This document shows positions 1 through 6,634 of a DNA stretch of 7,822 nucleotides, one piece after another. Under the pieces are notes generated by a model, which worked only from the letters and a program-made list of their open reading frames with translations, was not told where the DNA came from and did no database searches. The DNA lies in NCBI GenBank assembly GCA_031266115.1, contig JAISBQ010000351.1, positions 1 through 7,822 on the forward strand. The letters are read 5' to 3'. A program made the translations under genes and the position numbers. Every line of letters starts with the position of its first letter. The stretch's first letter is position 1. This DNA comes from Bifidobacteriaceae bacterium. Lineage in GTDB: Bacteria > Actinomycetota > Actinomycetes > Actinomycetales > WQXJ01.

Positions 1-2
1 CG

Positions 3-299
3 GACGCCGCCCTGGCCGGCGGCCCGGATCCCGACCGGGGCAGCTTCACCATCGCGTTGGAGGCGGCCCGCGACCTGCTCGTGCGGGCCGAGGCGGCCGT
101 CGCCGGCGCCGTGGTCGGCATCGTCGGCCAGATCGGGCGCCCGGTCTTGGCGTCGCCGCTGCCCAAGCGCCGGCTGCGCGTGTGCCCCAGGGTCGTCAAA
201 CGCGCGATCTCGAAGCACCAGGCGCGCGGGGCGGGCCTCGCCCGGGCCTGCCGGAAAGCACGCCTAGAAATAGCCGTCCTCGCCGGCGAGCCTCCGTGA
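3..299 (+). CDS. IS4-type transposase, C-terminal fragment (cut by window edge)
   Basis: This is the final 98 codons of a transposase whose beginning lies left of the window. It is open from the first base in this frame and ends at TGA 297-299. The segments DPDRGSFTIALEAARD and PRVVKRAISKHQARG match, from memory, the C-terminal tail of the IS4-family DDE transposases common in Streptomyces and relatives. That tail follows the last catalytic acidic residue, so no active-site residue is visible here. The stop is only 17 bases before the terminal repeat at 317-332, the expected geometry for the 3' end of such an element. GC is very high, unlike the operon in the middle of the window. Whether the complete protein is intact cannot be seen. 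Confidence 0.8.
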   Translation, partial: DAALAGGPDPDRGSFTIALEAARDLLVRAEAAVAGAVVGIVGQIGRPVLASPLPKRRLRVCPRVVKRAISKHQARGAGLARACRKARLEIAVLAGEPP

Positions 300-316
300 C
301 AACCCTCCCAAAACCC

Positions 317-332
317 TAACTTCACGGCCTTG
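317..332 (+). repeat. Terminal inverted repeat, right end of the IS4-type element
   Basis: TAACTTCACGGCCTTG lies just after the transposase stop. The same 16 bases occur as an exact reverse complement at 7632-7647. Read outward-in, the tip is CAAGG, in keeping with the CA-type ends I recall for actinobacterial IS4-like elements. Similarity continues weakly inward, about 6 of the next 10 bases. The flank outside (GCCCCTCCGG) does not match the flank outside the other copy (CCAATAGGGG), so the two ends do not bound one simple insertion. Confidence 0.7.
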
Positions 333-397
333 GCCCCTCCGGGCGACTCGCCTGGCGCGGCGGGCGCGGCGGAGATCGGGACCGGAGGGAGCCAGGG

Positions 398-526
398 ATG
401 GAAGTGATGTTCGAGCAGATCGCCGGGCGGCACATCGCCAAGGACTCGTTAACGTGTTGCGTGCGAGCCCTCAAGAGGGGGCAAGAGCCGTACATTTGTC
501 CGGATCGCGAGGACGTATCGGGCTAG
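398..526 (+). pseudogene. Decayed IS110-family transposase, N-terminal remnant
   Basis: A 42-codon frame starts at ATG 398 behind a GGAGGGAG-like ribosome site (384-391) and stops at TAG 524-526. It opens MEVMFEQIAGRHIAKDSLTC followed by CVRA. IS110-family transposases typically begin with something close to MEVxxERIAGLDVHKDTLxxCVR, where the Asp of GLD is the first acidic residue of the RuvC-like DEDD site. Here GLDVHKD has become GRHIAKD, so that Asp is lost, and after CVR the sequence no longer resembles the family. I read it as a non-functional fragment. No second piece of the element was found in this window. The assignment rests on a short stretch recalled from the family, not on a search. 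Confidence 0.6.
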
Positions 527-619
527 TGTGGCCTTCTTCAGGGTGCCGACATGCCACGATCAACTCGATTGCGCGTGCTGTCACCTTCTGGGAGCGTGGG
601 CTTGCGCAGTAGTCCCGCC

Positions 620-1006
620 TCATGATGGTGCCGAGTCGACGGAATGTACCGTCGCGGGGGACTCGCGCGGGTACGCATCCTTGCTCTGAGCCAATCGCCC
701 AGCCAGCGCCACAAGCTGTTCAATTAGGCCAGGAAAATGTAGATCAAGCTCAGGCCTTCGGAGAGAGGTCCACCGGGTCGTCCCCTCTTTCCGGCTGAGG
801 GTGATTCCGGCCTCACGCAACGTCTTGAGGTGATGACTCATGGTGGGCAGCGGGACAGATAGCTGGTCAGCGAGTTCCGAGCAGGTCTGCTCTCTGTGCT
901 CATCGAGGATCTGGACTATCATCAGTCGCACCGGGTCCGAAGCGGCTCGCAACAGGCTCGTGGGGTCAATCGTGCTGAGACTTGGATGAAAGAGCTGAGT
1001 AGGCAC
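620..1006 (-). CDS. ArsR-family winged-helix transcriptional regulator
   Basis: A small cytoplasmic DNA-binding repressor of about 128 residues, normal for ArsR/SmtB proteins. I chose the GTG at 1006 because GGGAGG (1014-1019) lies 7 bases upstream; an ATG 40 codons further up lacks a comparable site and adds unconserved sequence. DPVRLMIVQIL (residues 24-34) is the usual ArsR opening helix. Residues 42-68 (CSELADQLSVPLPTMSHHLK and onward) form the helix-turn-helix, followed by the wing (RKEGTTRW, 72-79). There is one Cys (42) and no ELCVC-type cysteine pair, so classical arsenic or cadmium sensing is unlikely. It lies on the same strand as the decarboxylase-ligase-exporter operon but about 700 bases downstream, so it probably has its own promoter. 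Control of that operon is inferred from proximity. The ligand is unknown. Confidence 0.88.
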   Translation of the reverse strand: MPTQLFHPSLSTIDPTSLLRAASDPVRLMIVQILDEHREQTCSELADQLSVPLPTMSHHLKTLREAGITLSRKEGTTRWTSLRRPELDLHFPGLIEQLVALAGRLAQSKDAYPRESPATVHSVDSAPS

Positions 1007-1013
1007 TTGGTTT

Positions 1014-1019
1014 CCTCCC
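1014..1019 (-). promoter_or_regulatory. Ribosome binding site deciding the GTG start of the ArsR gene
   Basis: GGGAGG on the minus strand, 7 bases before GTG 1006. This is the only good site near the conserved start of the regulator, and it rules against the longer frame that begins at 1126. Confidence 0.65.
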
Positions 1020-1030
1020 TTGAGGGTTTG

Positions 1031-1109
1031 GGCATCGATGGACGGGAGCCACGCCTGGCTAGAGTACTGCGACAAGGGTACGTGGTCCCCGCAGGCATCC
1101 TGGACGGGA
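1031..1109. repeat. Imperfect direct repeats upstream of the ArsR gene
   Basis: GGCATCGATGGACGGGA at 1031-1047 and GGCATCCTGGACGGGA at 1094-1109 differ by one substitution and one missing base. Their starts are 63 bases apart, close to six helical turns. A weaker third match, GGCATCAGATGGCGG, starts at 1171. They fall 25 to 180 bases upstream of the regulator start, where an autoregulatory operator would be expected. They are direct rather than palindromic, which is not the usual ArsR site, so an operator role is only a suggestion. No convincing -35/-10 pair was found here; TTGACT at 1134-1139 (minus strand) has no good -10 partner. Confidence 0.35.
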
Positions 1110-1174
1110 AGCAGCAGCAGTCCCATGAAGTCGAGTCAACCACGATGGTACGGTCCATCGGATCGGTGAAGGCA

Positions 1175-1342
1175 TCAGATGGCGGTCACGACCCAGCCAA
1201 ACTCGTGCCACCCTGCGGCGAATATCAAGAACGCCGCCGCGTGTTAGACGATCTTGGTCGGGAACGGCAGCAACGGCACCGCCTTGATGTAGCGGATCCG
1301 GGTCTCGGATGGCGCGGGGCCGCTTACGCCCAATGCGGTCGC
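1175..1342 (-). pseudogene. Unidentified coding-like remnant with an internal stop
   Basis: One minus-strand frame reads 32 codons ending RYIKAVPLLPFPTKIV, then TAA (1246-1244), then 22 more codons including AAAFLIFAAGWHEFGWVV before TGA at 1175-1177. Of these 54 codons 48 end in G or C, which looks like real high-GC coding sequence, and the second half could be a membrane segment. There is no start codon with a ribosome site, and the upstream side is closed by TGA. I do not recognise the family. It may be the tail of a gene broken when the neighbouring cassette arrived, or chance in GC-rich DNA. Confidence 0.2.
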
Positions 1343-1713
1343 TCACCGTCTCATACACACGAGCGGAAACGGTCACGAAGTCGCAACAGGAGCAACGCCC
1401 CGGTGTGGTGGCGCTTCGGAGCGTGTAAAGCGTCATGTGGCGGGGCGATGGATCCGCTCGCGAGCAGTATCTCCTGCGCGACCCCGTTGCCTGCATCTGT
1501 ATAGCCTTCCCTCGCCGCCGTGAAGCGGTGCCCAACCGGTGCGGATGCCTGGCGAGGGCAAAAGCCGTCGGAGTGACGTGATTCTGGATTCGGTGCAGTT
1601 TGACGGCGTCACAAGAACAAATCCGTCATCGGCGTCCGCGCTCGCTGGGACCCCATAATGGAATCGGCGCGGAGCGGGCTTCCTGGCTGGCGCGAGCCTC
1701 TTCATCAGGCACG

Positions 1714-2700
1714 CTACCGCGTCGCTGCTCGATCCCCGGCCTGTACCGCAAGCTCAGCCTCTTGCGAAGGAGGCGCAACCGTCTGCGCTGGGCGTGCGGA
1801 TCTTCTCATGCAATAGTTGTTCACAAGAAGGCCAACAATCACGAGCACGACGCCTGATGCAGCCGCCGGACTCGGCATTTCGAGATTCGCAATTCCAATT
1901 ATGGAAAAAGTCGTGATGGGAACAAGGTTCATGAATAGCGTACCGTTGATCGGACCGAGGGCTTTGTTGCCCGCGTTCCAGCACAACACGGCCACGACTC
2001 CTGCCAGGACTATCAGGTAAGACAACTCGGGCCAGCCCGCGAGAACAGCCCCAAGGTTCGGCGAGTCAACATATCCGACCGCAGTTGCCACAACGGTTGC
2101 CGCAGCGATGCTGGGGACTCCCAAGACGGTCGTGATGGTGGTGTAGCGCAGCGTTGACCAACTTGGCACGGCTGCGGCTCCGCGTGTGTACACGACCCAG
2201 CAGATTGCGCCGAGAAGAGCAAGCAGCTCGCCGAGGGCATCACCGGCGGAAATCAAATGGGTGTAGTCGCCACCCGTGAGCACCAACGAGACTCCCGCGA
2301 ACGCGATTGCGATGGCGGTCACCGTGTAGAGAGGCGGCAATCGTCTGGCAGACGCCGCAGCAAGTACTGCGCTGATGGCCGGCATCATGGCCATGATCAG
2401 ACTGACATTGGTTGAGCTCGTGTAACTCAGCGCCGTGAACGCTAGAAGTCCAAATCCGGCGAAGCCGGCCGATCCGAGAAGGAATAGACGCGGCCCATGA
2501 CCCGCGAACCGGAAAGCAGACGCTCCCTCCAGTCGGACGAGCATGAGTGCGAGCAGGAGCGCGACAACGGCATAACGAATCAGCGTCATGGCGAACATGT
2601 TGACAGTCGGGGCGAGGGCGTTCGCTATAGGGAACATCCCTCCCCAAATGAGAGGTGGAATGAGACAAAACGCTATTCCGCGAAGTGGTAGTTTGGACAT
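1714..2700 (-). CDS. EamA-type DMT-superfamily permease (probable exporter)
   Basis: An inner-membrane transporter of 328 residues, typical for the ten-helix EamA/RhaT group. Hydrophobic segments fall near residues 7-27, 33-55, 71-90, 97-117, 123-142, 156-173, 186-208, 219-240, 254-272 and 278-296, the two five-helix repeats of the family. Family-like signatures are PPLIWGGMFPIA (15-26) in helix 1, ALSYTSSTNVSLIMAMMP (90-107) in the first repeat and LGPINGTLFMNLVPI (248-262) in the second. A soluble tail of about 30 residues ends the protein. ATG 2700 is supported by AAGGAGG (2709-2715) 8 bases upstream. It starts 21 bases after the ligase stop and is the last gene of the operon. Family members move amino acids, amines, sugars or drugs, often outward. 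Export of the pathway product is inferred from context; the substrate is unknown and uptake cannot be excluded. Confidence 0.9.
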   Translation of the reverse strand: MSKLPLRGIAFCLIPPLIWGGMFPIANALAPTVNMFAMTLIRYAVVALLLALMLVRLEGASAFRFAGHGPRLFLLGSAGFAGFGLLAFTALSYTSSTNVSLIMAMMPAISAVLAAASARRLPPLYTVTAIAIAFAGVSLVLTGGDYTHLISAGDALGELLALLGAICWVVYTRGAAAVPSWSTLRYTTITTVLGVPSIAAATVVATAVGYVDSPNLGAVLAGWPELSYLIVLAGVVAVLCWNAGNKALGPINGTLFMNLVPITTFSIIGIANLEMPSPAAASGVVLVIVGLLVNNYCMRRSARPAQTVAPPSQEAELAVQAGDRAATR

Positions 2701-2721
2701 GGATTGTTCCTCCTTGGATGC

Positions 2722-4176
2722 TCATGCGCCGATTGGCGCCAGAGTCCTGATTGAGTCAAATTTCCCCGTGGGGCTGAACCGCAATTCCGGCACTACCTTG
2801 GTTGCGATTGGCAGCCTGACACCGCGCAGGGCGGCGAGCCTTGCAGCGAGATAGCGCAGCAGATGCTTGTCTCCTTCCTCAAGATTGCTAGCCGCGAGAA
2901 ATACATAGAGTCCATCACGAATAGAGTCAGCCACGACCGCCGCACCCCCGACACCCGGCAAGAGACGCAGGTCTTCTTCAAGTCCAATGATGTCGCCGCA
3001 GGCCGTGGCAGCAATTGAATGCGAACCCCGTCCCAGAATTCGGAGGTCGGCGTCACTGCCGATGTAGCCTATGTCTGCGGTTAGGATATGATCAACACTG
3101 TCGATCATGACCGTCGGGATCTGTCCAGTGTCGTAACTACCGGCATTCATGTAGCTTCCGATGACTACTCGACCGACTGCGCCGTCCGGAAGGATTTCTC
3201 CTTCCTCATTGATGATTCTTATGCTTGATCCATCGACCGCATAGCCGGATGTGCGAGGGTCGATCATGAGGTCTTGAGGATTGGCGATAGCATTGACGCC
3301 CGTTTCGGTTGTTCCGTAATAGGAATGGAGCACGGGGCCGAAGACCCGGAAGGTCTTGGCGACCAGTGACGTTGCCACATGGCGCCCTCCAGTGAGCAGG
3401 AACCGGAGTTGCGTGGGGACTTGGCTCCGTGGATGATCACGAATAAGAGTCGCGATCACCTCCTCCAACACCGGCGGCACGAGGAGCGTGGCCGTTATGG
3501 CTCCCTCAGTGATTCGGCTCGCGATGGCCTCGCTGTCCGGTTTTCCGATGACCACAGTGGCCCCGGCGGTCAGGAAGGTACGCGCCCAGCCGTGTCCGGA
3601 TGCATGAGAGAGGGGCATGGCCAGCAAGAATCGGTCATTGGGGCCGAATCCGAAACGATCTATGAAATGGGCATTCCGCCGTGCCTCGCTCGGCACAGTG
3701 CGGCGAACGAGCTTGGCGGTTCCCGTGGTGCCTGACGTGAACCCGAGGGAGCGGAAGGGACGTTTGTGCGTCCTGGTTGATCGAGGGACGGTCGGTATGC
3801 TGTCGAACTCGACGAGATCGCCAGTCCGCGTGAGGTGCAACACAAGGTCGCCTCCCTCACCGCTGCGCGCCACCATGTCTGGAGAGACACGTTTCAATTG
3901 GTCCCTGCGTTTCTTGTCTGACGCCGACGGATCCACTGCTACCCACGGGACTCCTAGTGTCGCCAAAGCACTCGTAAGCGAGAAAACTTGAGCCGACGCG
4001 GCGGCCTCCACTACAACCGTTGCGGTCGGTTGACTGAGGACTCTGCTTAGCCACGGTGTGATGTCCGATACGGACTTCCGATAGCCGGACCACGACAGTA
4101 CTGCTCCGCTCGTCTCGATCGCAGGCGCATCTGGGAACGATGCTGCATGGCGCATGATTGTCTCGAGTGGGATCAC
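2722..4176 (-). CDS. Stand-alone AMP-forming acyl/aryl/aminoacyl ligase (ANL superfamily)
   Basis: A cytoplasmic adenylate-forming enzyme of 484 residues, expected to activate a carboxylic acid with ATP and pass it to CoA, a carrier or an amine. Core motifs are present in order: phosphate loop FTSGTTGTAKLV (146-157), MPLSHASGHGW (187-197), YYGTTETGVN (286-295), TADIGYIGSDADLRILGRG (367-385, equivalent to the family's TGDxGxxxxDGxLxxxGRxxD) and FSPTGKFD (467-474) with the conserved C-terminal Lys at 472. The ATP-ribose Asp is probably Asp369. The hinge after GR reads GSHSI instead of the usual DDxI, a divergence. Length accounts for N- and C-terminal domains only; there is no carrier domain. 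Start GTG 4176 overlaps the decarboxylase stop (GTGA) and has AGGAG 6 bases upstream, so translation is probably coupled. CoA ligase, NRPS-like free adenylation domain or amide synthetase are all possible; the substrate cannot be assigned. Confidence 0.9.
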   Translation of the reverse strand: MIPLETIMRHAASFPDAPAIETSGAVLSWSGYRKSVSDITPWLSRVLSQPTATVVVEAAASAQVFSLTSALATLGVPWVAVDPSASDKKRRDQLKRVSPDMVARSGEGGDLVLHLTRTGDLVEFDSIPTVPRSTRTHKRPFRSLGFTSGTTGTAKLVRRTVPSEARRNAHFIDRFGFGPNDRFLLAMPLSHASGHGWARTFLTAGATVVIGKPDSEAIASRITEGAITATLLVPPVLEEVIATLIRDHPRSQVPTQLRFLLTGGRHVATSLVAKTFRVFGPVLHSYYGTTETGVNAIANPQDLMIDPRTSGYAVDGSSIRIINEEGEILPDGAVGRVVIGSYMNAGSYDTGQIPTVMIDSVDHILTADIGYIGSDADLRILGRGSHSIAATACGDIIGLEEDLRLLPGVGGAAVVADSIRDGLYVFLAASNLEEGDKHLLRYLAARLAALRGVRLPIATKVVPELRFSPTGKFDSIRTLAPIGA

Positions 4177-5630
4177 GGTAAGCTCCTGTCTAGGACGGGT
4201 TCGGGGAGCCGAAAGATTTCAGCTCCCAATGCCATTTCATTGGACAAATCTGAGGCGTGTGCGTTGGTCCACACATCGCCAGGCCGCGCTATTGGGATTC
4301 CGGGCGGATACGGAACCACGTACTCCTCGATGATCGATCCGACAGCCAGGTCACCTGGCGTGGGACGCATCCGACAATTCCTCTTGACCATTTCGCGTAA
4401 GGCAGCCACCAATGAGTCGATATCGGCTTCATCTATTCCTATCGTGAAATGCAGGAGGAGGCCGGTGCCGTTGCATCGTGCCACGTAAGTGGCGTACTCG
4501 TGGTAGAGATTGTGTCTTACGAGACCCGGCTCTCCGAGGGGCCCCAACGAAATTGCAACTTTCATTGGATCTTGCATAAGACCACGGAACGAAGAGAATT
4601 GGTCCGGATCGTCAGGCATAAGTGGGCGCAAGAGGGGATCCTTCTGGATTATATGAACGAAGCGGTCCCTCAAGTTGATTGCGCGCGATGCACCTTTTGC
4701 TCCCAAGTCGGCTGCATGGGCGCATGCTAAGTCCACGGACGCGAGTACGGGCCATGAAGGCGAGGTTGTATGGTGCTTGAATTGCGCGGTCTTCAGGGAA
4801 TCCAATGAATCGGCATCATTAGCCACGAGTATGAGGGCACCCTGGCGGAGAGAGCAGATCGACTTGTGAGCAGAAACGGTGACCACGATTGGGGGTAGAT
4901 CGAGCGATTCGGTCTCTCTCAGTTCCGCGATGGCGGTGAGCGCTGTGTGGGGCCGAAGAGCATCCGAGAAGGAATGTATGGCACCCCAGGCGGCATCGAT
5001 CATGATCGCCGTGCGCGGCGATGCCCGAATCAGCTGCGGCAGAACCTCGTCCATTCGTACGACGTAGCCGTCGTACGAACTGGCCGTGAGCACCACGAGA
5101 TCAAACGGACGTCCGGACTGGTGGGCTGCCGCAAGCGTTTTCACGATTCGTGCAAGGTCCGGAATCTTGCATCCGCCGACTGCCAGCGGATCGATGACGA
5201 CACTGTTTATCCCGAGGCCGCCCGCTGCGAAGGGAATCGACTGATGTGAAGCGCCATCAATCAGCGCGTGTGCTCCGAACCCTCCAAGAGCGTCGAGCAC
5301 AATTCGGTTCGAGACAGTGGTGCCGCAACTCCCGAAGAGTGCAGCTTGTGCCCCGAACGCGCGAGCGGCCGAGTCCTGAGCCTCCGCCAACGGCCCATCG
5401 GGCGCGAAGAACGAGTCAAGGGCTGGGTACGCATAGCTGACGTCAGTTGCCGTGATCGGGCGGCGCAAGAAATCAAACCGCTGAAGCCAATAGTCCGGCA
5501 TCGATCGGAGTGCACCCGCGAGAGGGAGCGCGTGGAAGTTGCGGCTGACTTCTCCAGCGCCCAGGCGACACAAGCGGTGGGCCAGTGGAGCTTCGGGGCG
5601 GACCATCGGCGAACCGGTCAGATCGGGCAT
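4173..5630 (-). CDS. PLP-dependent Orn/Lys/Arg decarboxylase-family enzyme
   Basis: A fold-type I PLP enzyme of 485 residues, near the size of the short Orn/Lys/Arg decarboxylases lacking the N-terminal wing domain (Bacillus SpeA type). Expected chemistry is decarboxylation of a basic or related amino acid to an amine. Visible landmarks: SCGTTVSN (101-108, phosphate-binding loop), DGASHQSI (125-132) with the PLP-stacking His129, MIDAAWGAIHSF (210-221) with the pyridine-N Asp212, SAHKSICSLRQG (253-264) with Schiff-base Lys256, DPMK (354-357) and PYPPGIP (440-446) in the C-terminal domain. The N-terminal FHxPGHKKG segment of the family is replaced by FHALPLAG (32-39), and DEAHG by DAAWG, so the substrate may be unusual. 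I chose ATG 5630 because GGAAGG lies 6 bases upstream; ATG 5636 is too close to it, and a frame back to 5993 adds only low-complexity basic sequence. It is the first gene of the operon. Confidence 0.9.
   Translation of the reverse strand: MPDLTGSPMVRPEAPLAHRLCRLGAGEVSRNFHALPLAGALRSMPDYWLQRFDFLRRPITATDVSYAYPALDSFFAPDGPLAEAQDSAARAFGAQAALFGSCGTTVSNRIVLDALGGFGAHALIDGASHQSIPFAAGGLGINSVVIDPLAVGGCKIPDLARIVKTLAAAHQSGRPFDLVVLTASSYDGYVVRMDEVLPQLIRASPRTAIMIDAAWGAIHSFSDALRPHTALTAIAELRETESLDLPPIVVTVSAHKSICSLRQGALILVANDADSLDSLKTAQFKHHTTSPSWPVLASVDLACAHAADLGAKGASRAINLRDRFVHIIQKDPLLRPLMPDDPDQFSSFRGLMQDPMKVAISLGPLGEPGLVRHNLYHEYATYVARCNGTGLLLHFTIGIDEADIDSLVAALREMVKRNCRMRPTPGDLAVGSIIEEYVVPYPPGIPIARPGDVWTNAHASDLSNEMALGAEIFRLPEPVLDRSLP
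4183..4187 (-). promoter_or_regulatory. Ribosome binding site inside the decarboxylase gene, for the ligase
   Basis: AGGAG on the minus strand, 6 bases before the ligase GTG (4176) and within the last codons of the decarboxylase. It supports the GTG start and translational coupling through the GTGA overlap. Confidence 0.65.
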
Positions 5631-5636
5631 GGCCAT

Positions 5637-5642
5637 CCTTCC
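5637..5642 (-). promoter_or_regulatory. Ribosome binding site deciding the decarboxylase start
   Basis: GGAAGG on the minus strand, 6 bases before ATG 5630. The in-frame ATG at 5636 directly abuts this site and is therefore the less likely start. Confidence 0.55.
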
Positions 5643-5678
5643 ATACTTGGCTAGTTTCGGAACTACGTAACCTCCAAA

Positions 5679-5707
5679 AGTGTGGATGGTTCCGCCGCGG
5701 TTGTCAA
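5679..5707 (-). promoter_or_regulatory. Candidate sigma-70-type promoter of the operon
   Basis: On the minus strand a perfect -35 TTGACA (5707-5702) is followed after 17 bases by CACACT (5684-5679), which shares A2, A4 and T6 with TATAAT. Transcription would begin near 5672, giving a leader of about 40 bases before ATG 5630. The -35 and spacing are ideal and the -10 is weak, as expected for a regulated promoter. I saw no clear palindromic operator overlapping it and no copy of the repeats found upstream of the ArsR gene. Confidence 0.45.
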
Positions 5708-6167
5708 ATCGGCTGGTCCGCTGTGAAACACCCAGGCACGGCACCCGTTCCAGGCAGCGGCGTGGGCGGATGGAGACTGGAGCAGCCCGACAGCGAGCGC
5801 CGCAGCGAGGTGAGCGGACGTTCAGACTGCAGATCTTGGAGGGTTGTGGACAATGTGACACGGATGCGCCCACCCATGGCTGACCGTGGAAGCCGACAGC
5901 CCGAATTGGGTACGAAGCGGATGATTCCGACCGCGCCCTGCGGACTCTGCTGCCTTCAGACGCGGTCCTGGCGCTGCGACATGCTCGCGGCATTGCCCTG
6001 CGCGTTCCTGAACCAAAACGGCCGCCAGCCCATATGCGAGATCGACGAGTCTTCCGAGCCTGAACAGGTCCCTGGCCAGGGAGGAGCTCATAGGCCGCCG
6101 TCGATACCAGGAAGAGGCGTCAGTAGCTGCCGGGCCAACTGCTAGCCAGGATGGCGCGTGGGGAGAG
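5708..6167. other. Intergenic stretch with no identifiable gene
   Basis: About 460 bases upstream of the operon promoter. Long open frames cross it on both strands, including the upstream extension of the decarboxylase frame, but their translations are rich in Arg, Ser, Cys and Pro, lack ribosome sites and resemble no family I know. I see no RNA gene or repeat. It may be decayed mobile-element DNA continuous with the remnant to its right. Confidence 0.4.
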
Positions 6168-6239
6168 CTACGCGGACTTGACCGGGACCGGCTGCCCAGG
6201 CGTGGCGGCCGGCCAACTTGGTCGGGTGGGACAGGAAGA

Positions 6240-6390
6240 GGCCCGGTTCGAGCGATCCTTCCCCCGCCTGATACCGGCCGACTCGATGGCGTGGTAGATC
6301 ATTTGGGTCGAGCCAGTGCTGTGGGAGAAGATACTGGCCGGGGAGCACCTCGTAGGTCCTACCGCAGGCACCGCACCGGGGCCGCCGCGT
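6240..6390 (-). pseudogene. Frameshifted remnant resembling a DUF6431/zinc-ribbon mobile-element protein
   Basis: On the minus strand, residues RRPRCGACGRTYEVLPGQ continuing to YLLPQHWLDP (about 6390-6304) resemble the CxxCGRTHVLLP-type zinc-ribbon segment of actinobacterial DUF6431 proteins, which are often found among IS remnants. The frame then changes: MIYHAIESAGIRRG starts at 6302 in another frame and looks like the helix that normally follows. This is consistent with one small indel near 6303. No start or intact C-terminus is seen, so it is a pseudogene if the family call is right. The assignment is from memory and tentative. Confidence 0.35.
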
Positions 6391-6634
6391 CGCGTGAGGG
6401 CAGCCTCGATGGTCGAGCCCGGCCCCAACGCCGTCATCGTCAGAACATGAGACGCCCACGTCGCCGAATCGAGCGAGTCACAACAACAGTCTCCGTCGAG
6501 CAATCACGGACGGCTGGCAATGGGCAGGGGCGGAAGCGGACCGGTCTTTTCGTTTGCCCGCACTGCGGACCTGGGGCCACACACGGAGGACGTCGCGCTC
6601 AAGACAACGTGACGATTCCGACATGGAAGACGAC
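6391..6634. other. Region upstream of the AraC-type gene
   Basis: About 240 GC-rich bases between the remnant and the AraC gene. The AraC frame is open back to ATG 6554 and a second plus-strand frame also crosses it, but neither carries a known domain here. No clear -35/-10 pair or operator was found. Confidence 0.4.

Larger units (their letters stand above)
1007..1713. other. Intergenic region between the ArsR gene and the operon
   Basis: About 700 bases without an intact gene. It contains the ArsR ribosome site, the direct repeats at 1031-1109 and the coding-like remnant at 1175-1342. Several longer open frames on both strands cross it, but none has a recognisable domain or ribosome site. 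Two inverted 8-base arms (CCCTCGCC 1509-1516, GGCGAGGG 1551-1558) flank a 34-base loop with no T-run, so no terminator is called for the operon ending at 1714. Confidence 0.5.

Noticed and set aside
1007..1126. Longer ArsR start at 1126
   Set aside because: The extra 40 residues are unlike ArsR proteins, and the ribosome site sits before GTG 1006.
896..1504. Plus-strand frame of 202 codons across the ArsR gene and the intergenic region
   Set aside because: It is antisense to a convincing ArsR gene and has no domain or ribosome site.
1059..1535. Minus-strand frame containing YETVSDRIGRKR, which recalls an MFS transporter loop
   Set aside because: No membrane helices surround it and the rest is Arg-rich; the resemblance is short and likely chance.
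1509..1558. Inverted 8-base arms with a 34-base loop as a terminator of the operon
   Set aside because: The loop is long, there is no T-run, and it is over 150 bases past the last stop.
5631..5993. Upstream extension of the decarboxylase frame by about 121 residues
   Set aside because: The added residues are basic and Cys/Ser-rich without family similarity, the -35 candidate lies inside this stretch, and a good ribosome site supports ATG 5630.
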